Assembly: GCA_963819885.1 (NCBI GenBank)
Contig: CAWFXV010000032.1
Span: 248,001 to 312,000 of the forward strand
DNA length: 64,000 bases
From: JACVRX01 sp963819885
GTDB lineage: Bacteria; Actinomycetota; Actinomycetes; Jiangellales; Jiangellaceae
Direction: 5' to 3'
This document shows positions 36,183-46,514 of this stretch, piece after piece; the first letter of the stretch is position 1; every line of letters begins with the position of its first letter. Below the pieces are notes generated by a model that saw only the letters and a list, made by a program, of their open reading frames with translations, did no database searches and was not told where the DNA came from. The translations under genes were made by a program, and so were the position numbers.

Positions 36183-37838
36183 TCAGGCAGCGCCACGTGC
36201 CTCGTGCAGACCGCCGCCCTCCTCAGCGAACGTGCCCTCCGGGCCCGCCGGTGCCGGCAGCTCGTAGCCGGGGGGACCCGGTACGTTCTTGCCGGGAACG
36301 CCATTCACGGACTCGGTCGAGTACGCGAACGTGAGCATCGCGAACGCGATCAGGTCGCTATTGACGTCCAGCGCGTGCAGATCGACGTTGAAGAAGGTGT
36401 CGCAGGCCAGGTGGTAGCACTGGTCGAATTGCTCGCCGGCCGTGCCGCCCCAGATCGCCTCCTGCGCCTCGGTCTTGATCACCTCGGCACCGGTGAAGAG
36501 ACCGCTCGAGGGGATGCCGGCCAGGATGAACGCCTCGTAGTCGCTCCTACCGGAGAACTCCGTGTCATCGTAGGGCTCGCCTGTCAATGTGTAGTAGGAC
36601 TCGTAGACGTCCTCGATGGCCTCCGAGCCCGGCGGGATCGGCACGCCCGGCGGCGCCGGGAACGTGGACTCGTCGGCGTCGTAGACCATGAAGATGTAGT
36701 TCGGCGAGCCGACCATGTCGTAGTTCATGTACAGCGCGATGCGGTCGAGCTCAGCCTGCGAGAGGCCGTCGACATAGTCGTGCGAGCCGACGAGACCCTG
36801 TTCCTCGGCGGCCCACCAGGCGAATCGCAGCGTGTTCTCCGGGTTGAGGTTGGCCATCAGCAGAGCGGTCTCGAGGAGTGCCGCGGAGCCGGAGCCGTTG
36901 TCGTTGATCCCCGGACCCTCGGTCACGCTGTCGAGGTGGGCGCCGGCCATCACAACGTTGTCCTCGTTCTTGCCCGGCAACTCCGCGATGACGTTGAAGT
37001 CGGTGCGGGTCTCGGACTCAACGGCGACCCGCGCCGTCAGGGCCTGCGACAGCGCTTGGCCGTCGGCGAAGCTCGCGCCCACGACGGGGATGGATATCGT
37101 AAGAATATCGCTATCGGGCGGCGGAACAGCATTGCCAACGATCAGGTCCACTCGGGTGGGATCATTGCCCTGGTTGAAGATGACGACCGCCGATGCGCCG
37201 GCGGCTTGGGCGTTGACTGCCTTGAGAGCGAAGCTGCATCCACCGCGCTGGATCAGTGCGATGTTGCCGGCGGGGAAGCCGGCGAAGTCGTCGGTACCGC
37301 CGGGGTCTGCCACGATCGGTGCGCCAACGGCCGCCTCCGTGAAGGCTCCGTCGCAACCACTCGTGCTCGCCCGCGGTGGCGCGAGATTGATGTCGACCGC
37401 GGTGATCGCTGTCGACACGTCACCGGCGCCGCTGCCGGAGAACACGCCGGTCTCGTAGTCTTCCGCGACCGGCGTGAGCTGGCTCAAGACCGGCGGGAAG
37501 TTGAACGTGATCTGGACCGGGTCGAGTGTCACCTCGTAACCGGCATCCTCCAGCAGCCCGGCGACGTAGTCGACGCTGTCCGCGTAGCCTACGGTGCCCG
37601 CGGCCCGAGTGCCCGGGTAGACCGGCTCCATGCTGTTGTCGGCAATCTTCTGGAACTCTGCCTGGTGTTCGCGTACACCTTCGACGGTCACGCATTCCAG
37701 CAGCTTCTGGTAGGTGTTGTTGCTGCGGTTGTCGCAGGCATCGCCTGGCTGCGCCAGCGCCGCCGATGCGGGCGCCAGCATGCTCAAGGTCAAGGTTGTC
37801 ATTCCCACGACGGTTACCCGTCGTCGCATTCCCGGCAT
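36183..37838 (-). CDS. Secreted M28 family zinc aminopeptidase with PA domain
   Basis: Exported co-catalytic zinc peptidase, probably an aminopeptidase. A signal peptide (about 1-30, TTLTLSMLAPASAALA) precedes the mature protein. A PA domain is inserted at about 140-260 (IALIQRGGCSFALKAVNAQ). The M28 metal ligands are seen in VMAGAHLDSV (His, Asp), GINDNGSGSAALLE (bridging Asp), WWAAEEQGLVGS (Glu-Glu), MNYDMVGSPNY (Asp) and DQCYHLACDT (His). AGGGGAGGG lies just before ATG 37838. The gene stands alone, opposite to its neighbours, between the two pcrA 3'-end copies, which suggests acquisition at this site. Confidence 0.92.
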   Translation of the reverse strand: MPGMRRRVTVVGMTTLTLSMLAPASAALAQPGDACDNRSNNTYQKLLECVTVEGVREHQAEFQKIADNSMEPVYPGTRAAGTVGYADSVDYVAGLLEDAGYEVTLDPVQITFNFPPVLSQLTPVAEDYETGVFSGSGAGDVSTAITAVDINLAPPRASTSGCDGAFTEAAVGAPIVADPGGTDDFAGFPAGNIALIQRGGCSFALKAVNAQAAGASAVVIFNQGNDPTRVDLIVGNAVPPPDSDILTISIPVVGASFADGQALSQALTARVAVESETRTDFNVIAELPGKNEDNVVMAGAHLDSVTEGPGINDNGSGSAALLETALLMANLNPENTLRFAWWAAEEQGLVGSHDYVDGLSQAELDRIALYMNYDMVGSPNYIFMVYDADESTFPAPPGVPIPPGSEAIEDVYESYYTLTGEPYDDTEFSGRSDYEAFILAGIPSSGLFTGAEVIKTEAQEAIWGGTAGEQFDQCYHLACDTFFNVDLHALDVNSDLIAFAMLTFAYSTESVNGVPGKNVPGPPGYELPAPAGPEGTFAEEGGGLHEARGAA

Positions 37839-37942
37839 AAGCCCTCCCCTTCGAGGTCATGCTGCTTGGCTGCCACAACATGAGGCGCGGCGTCACGCCC
37901 GACGCCGACGCTAGCTGTGACACCACGGCGCGTAAAGGGGGG

Positions 37943-38278
37943 GCGCTTGGGGTGCACCCGGTCACAATCCGCCGTCTCGGTTCCTCGACGAGATCCCGGT
38001 CGAGATGGACTGGCAGCGGACGGAGGCCGAACAGACCCGCTGGGCGGCCCGACCGGACCGGCCTTATGTCCGCGCGACGTTCGACCCCGACGGCCCGCCC
38101 GCCGGAGCGGCCGATTCCCGCTCTTTCCGCTGGGGACCGGGTCACTCACGACGCATTCGGCCTGGGCACCGTCGTGGCGACCTTCGGATCCGGTGAGCAT
38201 GCCCAGGCCACCGTCGACTTCGGCGGGTCGGGGTTGAAGACGCTGCTTCTGCGCTACGCCCCCGTGGTCAAGCTCTAG
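37943..38278 (+). pseudogene. pcrA 3'-end fragment, copy B
   Basis: Duplicate of the last part of pcrA without start, promoter or helicase motifs. The frame that gives PPSRFLDEIPVEMDWQRTEA is shifted by a one-base insertion near 38066 relative to the frame that gives SAGDRVTHDAFGLGTVVA, so it is not translatable as one piece. Similarity to pcrA stops exactly at the stop codon, which is shared as CTAG with the convergent ROK gene stop. It is a non-functional relic and marks one edge of the inserted segment. Confidence 0.88.
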
Positions 38279-39345
38279 CTTCCAGCGTCTTTCGCTGATC
38301 CAGAATGGCGCCGTCCGAGCAAAGCCGAGGAGTCCTTGACCGATTCGAGGGCGGCAATTGCAGCCCCTCGTGCGCCGGCCATGTCGAGATCTGACACTAG
38401 GGCGAAGGTCGCCACTCGCGCCTGTTCTTCGCGGAGCGCCGTGTACTCCCGCACTTTGGCTAAGAACCACTCACGAAAGCGCGGCGTCGTCTCCACGACG
38501 CCACCACCCAGGAAGTAGGTGCTGGGATCGGTGAAGTTGGCCGCGATCGTGAACAACCGTCCCAACGCCATGGCCTGCTGTTCGAAGATCTCGAGGGCCA
38601 GCGGATCTCCTCGCTCGCCGTACCCGCGGACCAGCTTGGCAGCCTCCCCCGGCGGCTTGACGTTGCCCAGTTCGTGGCCGTCGAACCGGGTCAGCCAGAA
38701 CGGCAGCAAGTTGTTCTTGATCCCGGTCAGGGAAGCGACGCTCTCGGCGTCACCGACGAAGCCGCAGTTGCAGTAGGGAATCGGCTGCCCCTCGGCTAGT
38801 AGCCCGTGCAGCGGGATGGGAACGTGGCCCAGTTCACCGGCCATCCCGACGGCACCTCGCACGACTCGGCCCGCCACGATCACCCCACCGCCTAACCCGG
38901 TGCCCACGATCGCCGCGATGGACGAGTGCCGTCCCGCCTCAGGCCCGTAGCGCATATGGTGGGCGTACAGCGCAGCGGCGTTGGCGTCGTTGTTATAGAC
39001 GACGGGTAATTGCAGACGGCTTTCCAGCGCGCCGCGAACGTCGAACCCGCGCCAGGCCGGATGAGAGAAGTTAGTGGATCCCTTGGACGAGATGACGCCA
39101 TCCGCGTTGGCCGGGCCCGGGGTGTCCAATCCTACGGCGCGCACAGATGCCCGTGCCGTGCCAGTGAGCTCCAGGACGTGGTCCAGGGCTTGGACCAGGG
39201 CGTCGACGGCGGCGTCCGGCCCTTCCTGCACGCGGCTGGGCGTCTCGACAAGCCGATCGACGAGAAATAGCCCCGACGCGTCGAGGACCGTGGCGTTGTT
39301 AACCGTGCCGCCATTGTCCAGGCCGACGATGACATGCGAGGTCAT
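38275..39345 (-). CDS. ROK family sugar kinase / glucokinase-like
   Basis: Actin-fold sugar kinase. The phosphate-1 loop is VGLDNGGTVNNATVLD, the catalytic Asp lies in VVYNNDANAAALYAHH and the ATP loop is AAIVGTGLGGGVIVAGRV. The zinc site starts with GELGHVPIPLHG (His) and YCNCGFVGDAES; the usual third cysteine of CxCGxxGCxE is Asp here. No helix-turn-helix is present, so it is a kinase rather than a ROK repressor. Substrate is not clear. It ends on the pcrA relic and starts 16 bases before the sdhB stop on the same strand, so it may be read from the sdh transcript. Confidence 0.85.
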   Translation of the reverse strand: MTSHVIVGLDNGGTVNNATVLDASGLFLVDRLVETPSRVQEGPDAAVDALVQALDHVLELTGTARASVRAVGLDTPGPANADGVISSKGSTNFSHPAWRGFDVRGALESRLQLPVVYNNDANAAALYAHHMRYGPEAGRHSSIAAIVGTGLGGGVIVAGRVVRGAVGMAGELGHVPIPLHGLLAEGQPIPYCNCGFVGDAESVASLTGIKNNLLPFWLTRFDGHELGNVKPPGEAAKLVRGYGERGDPLALEIFEQQAMALGRLFTIAANFTDPSTYFLGGGVVETTPRFREWFLAKVREYTALREEQARVATFALVSDLDMAGARGAAIAALESVKDSSALLGRRHSGSAKDAGS

Positions 39346-39360
39346 GTTGCCATCTCTCCC

Positions 39361-40154
39361 CTAGACGCGGCGGAAGATCAGGGCGCGCTTGACCTCCTGG
39401 ATCGCCTTGGTGACCTCGATGCCGCGCGGACAGGCCTCAGTGCAGTTGAAGGTCGTGCGGCAGCGCCAGACGCCTTCCCGGTCATTGAGGATTTCCAGCC
39501 GTTCGTCGGCGCCCTCGTCGCGACTGTCGAAGATGAACCGATGCGCGCCGACGATCGCCTGCGGCCCGAAGTACTGACCGTCGTTCCAATAGACCGGGCA
39601 CGACGTCGTGCAGGCCGCGCAGAGGATGCACTTCGTCGTGTCGTCGTAGCGTTCGCGGTCCTCCTGTGACTGCAGCCTTTCACGCGTCGGCTCGTTGCCG
39701 GTCGTGACGAGGTAGGGCATGACCGATCGGTAGGCCTCGAAGAACGGCTCCATGTCCACGATGAGGTCCTTGAGCACCGGCAGGCCTTTGATCGGCTCGA
39801 CGGTGACCTCGGACTCCGGGTCGACGTCCTTGACCAGGGTCTTGCAGGCAAGCCGGTTACGTCCGTTGATCCGCATGGCGTCGGAGCCACAGATGCCGTG
39901 TGCGCACGAGCGCCGGAACGTCAGCGATCCGTCGATCTCCCACTTCACCTTGTGCAACGCATCGAGCAGCCGGTCGGTCGGCTCAGCGGAGACAGTGTAG
40001 GTCTCCCAGTGCGGTTCGGTGTCACGCTCAGGGTCGTATCTGCGGATCTTCAGCGTGAGGTCGAAGCTCTTCGACACCCACTTGTACTGCTGTGCGCCGG
40101 GCATCTCGCGCCGTGAAGCCGGCAGGTAGGGGTCGAGGGCCGGATCGGTCGCCA

Positions 40155-40155
<1 letters not shown>
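39361..40155 (-). CDS. sdhB: Succinate dehydrogenase iron-sulfur subunit
   Basis: Electron-transfer subunit of complex II. Cluster ligands are visible: [2Fe-2S] in CAHGICGSDAM with the later ACKTLV cysteine, [4Fe-4S] in CILCAACTTSCPVYW and [3Fe-4S] in CRTTFNCTEACPRGIEVTKA. The 264-residue size is usual. ATG 40155 overlaps the sdhA stop by one base. Last gene of the sdhCDAB operon. Confidence 0.96.
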
Positions 40156-41897
<1,742 letters not shown>

Positions 41898-41909
41898 GAT
41901 CCCGCCTCT

Positions 41910-42347
41910 CTACGCTCGGCAGAAGGACGGCAGCAGCTCGGCGGGCTCGCCGGCTGGACACGGGTCGAAGGAGAAGATGACCAGCGTGCCGAGCAAGATC
42001 GTGGTCACTGATGCGACATACAGCAGCATCTTCAGCCAGAACCGAGTCTGATCGCGCTCGGCGTAGTCGTTGATGACCGTCCGCAGCCCGTTGGTCCCGT
42101 GGACCATCGCGAGCCACAGCATCAGCAGGTCCCAGACCTGCCAGAACGGATTTGCCCATTTGCCGGAAACGAACGCGAAGTCGATGGCCGAGATGCCCTC
42201 GCCCGCCACCAGGTTGACGAAGAGGTGCCCAAACACCAGCACGACCAGGAACACTCCGGAGACCCGCATGAACAGCCACGCGTAGAGCTCGGTGTTCAGA
42301 GCGCCGGGACGGTGGTAGGGGCTTCGCGGTGGGGCGATCGTCGTCAT
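41910..42347 (-). CDS. sdhD: Succinate dehydrogenase membrane anchor subunit
   Basis: Small anchor of complex II with about three membrane helices (LFMRVSGVFLVVLVFGHLFV with the heme/quinone-side His, LMLWLAMVHGTNGLRTVIND and LLYVASVTTILLGTLVIF). HGTNGLRTVI is an SdhD-type motif. 145 residues. Lies between sdhC and sdhA with 7- and 12-base gaps. Confidence 0.92.
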   Translation of the reverse strand: MTTIAPPRSPYHRPGALNTELYAWLFMRVSGVFLVVLVFGHLFVNLVAGEGISAIDFAFVSGKWANPFWQVWDLLMLWLAMVHGTNGLRTVINDYAERDQTRFWLKMLLYVASVTTILLGTLVIFSFDPCPAGEPAELLPSFCRA

Positions 42348-42354
42348 CGGCCAC

Positions 42355-42732
42355 TCACTCCCCGAAGACGTGCATGAGGTGACGGATGGTGAACGGAACC
42401 ATCAACAGGACCCACAGGCCGACGACCCCGTACAACATCCGCTGATGCCAACGAGGTCCCTGGAACCAGAAGTCCACGAGCACGATTCGCAGCCCGTTGA
42501 GGGCATGAAACACCACGGCGGCAACCAGACCGATCTCCAGCAGGCCGACGATCGGGTTCTTGTAGGTGGCGATCACCTCGTTGTAGATCTCGGGGGATAC
42601 CCGGACCAGCGCGGTGTCGATGACGTGGACGAACAGAAAGAAGAAGATCCCGACGCCGGTGATGCGATGCGCGACCCACGACCACATGCCCTCGCGGCCG
42701 CGGTAGATGGTGCCTGCCGGTGCGTTGGGCAT
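42355..42732 (-). CDS. sdhC: Succinate dehydrogenase cytochrome b subunit
   Basis: Heme-binding anchor of complex II. GMWSWVAHRITGVGIFFFLF holds the quinone-site Ser/Arg and HVIDTALVRVSPE and FHALNGLRIVLVDFW follow with the heme His. ATG 42732 gives 125 residues and has GGAGG eight bases upstream; the frame is open to 42903 but the extension is not family-like. First gene of the operon, divergent from an unknown gene across 254 bases. Confidence 0.92.
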   Translation of the reverse strand: MPNAPAGTIYRGREGMWSWVAHRITGVGIFFFLFVHVIDTALVRVSPEIYNEVIATYKNPIVGLLEIGLVAAVVFHALNGLRIVLVDFWFQGPRWHQRMLYGVVGLWVLLMVPFTIRHLMHVFGE

Positions 42733-42888
42733 GCCGTCCGCCTCCGCTTCGGCATCGGGGCTCGTGAACCGACCGCCGGTTGCGACGGCGCAGTACCCGA
42801 GCGGCCGGGCCCGATCGCGCCGGCCTGCGATCATCGTAGTCACGCGCCGCCACCGACGTCCGTGGTCCAGATCACCCCAATGCACGGC

Positions 42889-42915
42889 GCGTCGTCTCAG
42901 CATCCGAGACGACGC
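42889..42915. promoter_or_regulatory. Perfect 10-bp palindrome in the sdhC upstream region
   Basis: GCGTCGTCTC (42889-42898), seven bases, GAGACGACGC (42906-42915). Located in the 254-base gap between divergent sdhC and the next gene, 157 bases from the sdhC start. It could be an operator for a dimeric regulator; a hairpin in a leader is the alternative. Confidence 0.5.
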
Positions 42916-42986
42916 TTACAGCTGGGCAGAGCTTCCCATCAAGATCGAGTTCTTTCGTCGACGGTGATGAATCGAGGAGGAGTCTC

Positions 42987-43550
42987 GTGGCGACGACCGG
43001 TCGAGTCCTGCTGCTCGGCAAGCGGGCTCGCGTGCTCGATCAGCTGGCCGCCGCCCTACGGCAGGAGGGGCTGACGGTCCGCCAGGAGACTGACCTGGAC
43101 GGCGTCCGGACCGGGTTCGACGGCAGCACGGTCGACGTCGTCGCACTGGGTCGGGCTGTCACGGGGGCTACCCGCGATGCCATCGTCGACGCACTGCGGG
43201 CTAAGAATCCGGCGTTACGGGTCGTCGACGGGCTGGCACCGATTACGCCGCTCCTCGTCGCCCAGGTCCAGGAGGCGCTCACTGCTCCACCACAAGAGAC
43301 CAGGATCGTCTCGGCGGCATGGCTCGATCCAGCGGATCGAGGGGTGCTACTGACCCTGCGGCGACCTGCCAACGTCACAGTCGACCTACACCGGCTGGAC
43401 GCCCTGTACCGAGCTCATCAGGAGCACGTGCACGAGGGAAAGCTGGATCGTGGCCGGCACATCTTGCCCACGAAGGGCCGCAAATCCTACGGTGAACGGT
43501 TTCTGGTGATTCGCGCCGATGCCCAGACGACGGTCCACCCGGTTTCGTAG
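42987..43550 (+). CDS. Uncharacterised protein with Rossmann/receiver-like N-terminus
   Basis: A 187-residue protein with a strong ribosome site (AGGAGGAG, seven bases before GTG 42987). The first about 95 residues alternate strands and helices like a nucleotide-binding or receiver fold (GRVLLLGKRARVLDQLAAAL, VDVVALGRAVTG), but the receiver Asp pair is missing. The second half is a basic region ending in GRHILPTKGRKSYGERFLVI. I do not recognise the family. It lies between sdhC and mcm without visible link to either. Confidence 0.7.
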   Translation: MATTGRVLLLGKRARVLDQLAAALRQEGLTVRQETDLDGVRTGFDGSTVDVVALGRAVTGATRDAIVDALRAKNPALRVVDGLAPITPLLVAQVQEALTAPPQETRIVSAAWLDPADRGVLLTLRRPANVTVDLHRLDALYRAHQEHVHEGKLDRGRHILPTKGRKSYGERFLVIRADAQTTVHPVS

Positions 43551-43564
43551 CCGTCGGCGCTCAC

Positions 43565-43570
43565 TACCGT
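43565..43570 (+). promoter_or_regulatory. -10 box of the methylmalonyl-CoA mutase gene (leaderless)
   Basis: TACCGT, six bases before ATG 43577. Confidence 0.55.
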
Positions 43571-43576
43571 GGGTGC

Positions 43577-45166
43577 ATGACCGACGCGAGCGCCCACACC
43601 GAGTCTGGCCTGACATTTTCACCGGTATACGGGCCGGAGGCGCTCACTGATTGGGATCCCGATGAGCGCCTGGGACGCCCCGGCGACTATCCGTTCACCC
43701 GGGGCGTGTATCCGACGATGTACACCGGGCGCCCCTGGACGATGCGGCAGTATGCGGGCTTCGGCACCGCGGCCGAGTCGAACCGGCGGTACCACCAGCT
43801 CGTAGCGGCCGGCACGGGCGGACTTTCCGTCGCATTCGACCTGCCGACGCAGATGGGATTCGACTCCGACGCCGCAGTCGCCCACGGCGAGGTGGGGAAG
43901 GTCGGCGTCGCCATCGACTCTCTCGAGGACATGCGGCTGCTCTTCCACGGCATTCCGCTGAACCGGGTCTCGACGTCGATGACGATCAACGCTCCGGCCG
44001 CGCTGCTGCTGCTGCTCTACCAGCTGGTCGCAGACGAGCAGGGTGTCGATCAGGCCACGTTGACCGGGACGACCCAGAACGACGTGCTCAAGGAATACAT
44101 CGCCCGCGGCACCTACATCTACCCGCCGATGCAGTCACTGCGACTGACCAGCGACATCTTCCGATACTGCCGCACGGAGCTCCCCCGCTGGAACACGATC
44201 TCGATCTCCGGGTATCACATGGCCGAGGCCGGCGCGACCCCCGTACAGGAGGTCGCCTTCACCCTCGCCAACGGCCGCGAGTACGTCCGGACAGCGCTCG
44301 CGGCTGGACTTGGCATCGACGAGTTCGCGCCGCGGCTGTCGTTCTTCTTCGTTGCGCGCACGACGCTGCTCGAGGAGGTGGCGAAGTTCCGCGCCGCCCG
44401 CCGGATCTGGTCGCGGATCATGCGCGAGGAGTTCGGGGCCAGGGATCCGCGCTCGCAGATGCTGCGCTTTCATACCCAGACTGCAGGCGTCCAGCTGACT
44501 GCGCAGCAGCCTGAAGTAAACCTGGTGCGAGTTGCGGTGCAGGGGCTCGCAGCGGTGCTCGGAGGCACCCAGTCGCTGCACACGAACTCCTACGACGAGG
44601 CGATCGCGCTGCCGACCGCGAAAGCCGCCCGCCTTGCGCTCCGAACCCAGCAGGTCCTGGCATACGAGACCGACGTGACGCGCACGGTCGATCCGTTCGC
44701 GGGGTCCTACGCGGTTGAGTCGCTGACCGACGACGTGGAGGACGCTGCGAACGAGTTGATGGCACAGGTTGAGGACCTCGGCGGCGCCGTCCACGCCATC
44801 GAGCGCGGATTTCAGAAGAACGAGATCGAACGTTCCGCCTACGCGATCGCCCGCGAGATCGACGCTGGGGAACGCACTGTCGTCGGCGTGAACCGTTTCA
44901 CCACCGAGGAGGACGAGCCGTACGAGCCGCTGCGAGTCGACCCGGCAATCGAGGACAACCAAGTGCGACGGTTGGAATCTCTCCGGGCCGCGCGGTCGGC
45001 GGACGAGGTGAAGCGGACGCTCGATGCTGTGTGCGCCGCGGCGTCTGGTCGCGACAATGTGCTCTACCCGATGAAGGAGGCATTGTCAGCCCGGGCAACG
45101 GTCGGCGAGGTGTGCGACGCATTGCGCGGAGTCTGGGGAACGTACGAGCCGCCAGCCGCGTTCTGA
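43577..45166 (+). CDS. mcmA1: Methylmalonyl-CoA mutase large subunit without B12 domain
   Basis: Radical enzyme that interconverts (R)-methylmalonyl-CoA and succinyl-CoA. The 529-residue product covers the substrate-binding TIM barrel and ends (GVWGTYEPPAAF) before the cobalamin-binding domain, so it needs a separate B12 subunit that is not in this window. Specificity residues point to methylmalonyl-CoA rather than isobutyryl-CoA: Tyr in MRQYAGFGTAAESN (Tyr89 of the Propionibacterium enzyme), Arg in NDVLKEYIARGTYIYPP (Arg207) and His in SISGYHMAEAGAT (His244). In isobutyryl-CoA mutase the first two are Phe and Gln. Monocistronic. Confidence 0.88.
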   Translation: MTDASAHTESGLTFSPVYGPEALTDWDPDERLGRPGDYPFTRGVYPTMYTGRPWTMRQYAGFGTAAESNRRYHQLVAAGTGGLSVAFDLPTQMGFDSDAAVAHGEVGKVGVAIDSLEDMRLLFHGIPLNRVSTSMTINAPAALLLLLYQLVADEQGVDQATLTGTTQNDVLKEYIARGTYIYPPMQSLRLTSDIFRYCRTELPRWNTISISGYHMAEAGATPVQEVAFTLANGREYVRTALAAGLGIDEFAPRLSFFFVARTTLLEEVAKFRAARRIWSRIMREEFGARDPRSQMLRFHTQTAGVQLTAQQPEVNLVRVAVQGLAAVLGGTQSLHTNSYDEAIALPTAKAARLALRTQQVLAYETDVTRTVDPFAGSYAVESLTDDVEDAANELMAQVEDLGGAVHAIERGFQKNEIERSAYAIAREIDAGERTVVGVNRFTTEEDEPYEPLRVDPAIEDNQVRRLESLRAARSADEVKRTLDAVCAAASGRDNVLYPMKEALSARATVGEVCDALRGVWGTYEPPAAF

Positions 45167-45246
45167 CACCCGGCGGTGTTCTGATACCAGCTTGGTCACA
45201 GGTCCGCATCGGCCCAGGCGAGGGCAGGGAATGCGCCGATCGTGCC

Positions 45247-45252
45247 TATAGT
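45247..45252 (+). promoter_or_regulatory. -10 box of the nucleoside transporter operon
   Basis: TATAGT, 38 bases before GTG 45290, leaving a short leader with a good ribosome site. A clear -35 is not seen. Confidence 0.45.
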
Positions 45253-45289
45253 CTGCGGCCCAGATCTGTCGGACCGGCCTGGAGGGCAC

Positions 45290-46381
45290 GTGAACAGGAC
45301 AGCTCGATTTGCCACCTTGCTGGGCGCGGTGGCTCTGGTCGCCGCCGCGTGCGGCGACGCACCCGAAGAGACCGATGACGCTGCCGCGACCGATGCCGAG
45401 ACCACGGCGGCCCAGGCCGACTTCCTCGGCTGCATGGTCACCGACTCCGGCGGCGTTGACGACCGGTCGTTCAACGCCTCGGCCTGGAAGGGGCTGCAAG
45501 ACGCCGAGTCGGAGTTGGGGGTAGAGGTCAAGTACGTCGAGTCCGCCACCGAGACCGATTTCGCGCCCAACGTCAACCAGATGGTCAGCGACGACTGCGG
45601 ACTCATCGTGACTGTTGGCTTCCTACTCGGCGACGCCACTGCCGCAGGGGCCGAGGCCAACCCGGAGGAGCAGTTCGCGATCGTCGACTTCTCCTACGAG
45701 GAGCCATTCGAGAACGTCAAGCCGCTGGTGTTCGACACAGCTCAAGCTGCCTTCCTCGCCGGCTACCTCGCGGCGGGTATGACCGAAACCGGCACCGTGG
45801 CGACCTTCGGCGGCATTCAACTACCGACGGTTTCGATCTTCATGGATGGCTTCGCCGACGGCATCGCGCACTACAACGAGGCAAAAGGGGCCGACGTCAC
45901 GCTGCTCGGTTGGGACAAGGAAGCCCAGAACGGTTCGTTCACTGGTGACTTCACCAACGAGGCAAACGGCCAGAACCTGACCAACAACTTCATCCAGCAG
46001 GGTGCCGACATCATCCTCCCAGTCGCGGGGCCGGTAGGCCTCGGCGCCGCCGCCGCGGCCCAGGAAGCGGGCAACGTCAAGGTGATCTGGGTCGACTCCG
46101 ACGGCTTCGAGTCCGCGTCGCAGTACGCCCCGCTGTTCCTCACCAGCGTGGTCAAGCGCATCGACAACGCCGTCCTCGACGCGACGACCCAGGCGGTCGA
46201 TGACGAGTTCACGGCCGACGCCTACGTCGGCACCCTCGAGAACGAGGGTGTGGGTCTCGCGCCGTATCACGACTTCGAGGACGAGGTGCCCGACGAACTG
46301 AAGCAGGAGATCGACGACCTTCGGCAGCAGATCATCGACGGTGAGCTCACGGTCGAGTCTCCGTCGTCACCGCAAGGCTGA
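45290..46381 (+). CDS. BMP family nucleoside-binding lipoprotein
   Basis: Extracellular substrate-binding protein of an ABC importer, by family and context for nucleosides. A lipoprotein signal (MNRTARFATLLGAVALVAAAC) ends in the lipobox VAAAC, so Cys21 is lipidated. The mature part has MVTDSGGVDDRSFNASAWKG, the PnrA/BMP signature region, then GFLLGDATAAGAEANPEEQF and FMDGFADGIAHYNEAKGA. GTG 45290 is preceded by GGAGG; the frame is open to 45242. First gene of transporter-cdd-deoA. Confidence 0.93.
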   Translation: MNRTARFATLLGAVALVAAACGDAPEETDDAAATDAETTAAQADFLGCMVTDSGGVDDRSFNASAWKGLQDAESELGVEVKYVESATETDFAPNVNQMVSDDCGLIVTVGFLLGDATAAGAEANPEEQFAIVDFSYEEPFENVKPLVFDTAQAAFLAGYLAAGMTETGTVATFGGIQLPTVSIFMDGFADGIAHYNEAKGADVTLLGWDKEAQNGSFTGDFTNEANGQNLTNNFIQQGADIILPVAGPVGLGAAAAAQEAGNVKVIWVDSDGFESASQYAPLFLTSVVKRIDNAVLDATTQAVDDEFTADAYVGTLENEGVGLAPYHDFEDEVPDELKQEIDDLRQQIIDGELTVESPSSPQG

Positions 46382-46415
46382 GTTCGACCAAACTCGGCGA
46401 GCTGATCACCAGCGG

Positions 46416-46463
46416 GGGCCCGGAGCGGGTACCGTCCGGACCGTACGGGCCCGCTCCGGGCCC
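46416..46463 (+). promoter_or_regulatory. Intercistronic stem-loop after the BMP lipoprotein gene
   Basis: A perfect 14-base GC-rich stem (46416-46429 with 46450-46463, arm GGGCCCGGAGCGGG). Such hairpins after binding-protein genes usually reduce read-through or protect the upstream mRNA so that the binding protein is made in excess over the transporter. Confidence 0.65.
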
Positions 46464-46514
46464 TCGTGACATTGCCAGTGCTTGCCTGGCCGCGGCGGAG
46501 GGAGGCGACCTGCG

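Noticed and set aside
36204..37883. 559-residue plus-strand frame opposite the M28 peptidase
   Set aside because: The minus strand has a signal peptide, all zinc ligands and a strong ribosome site; the other strand has none.
37859..38278. 139-residue open frame over the pcrA relic as a separate gene
   Set aside because: It is a mixture of two pcrA frames with no start signal; it is explained by the duplication.
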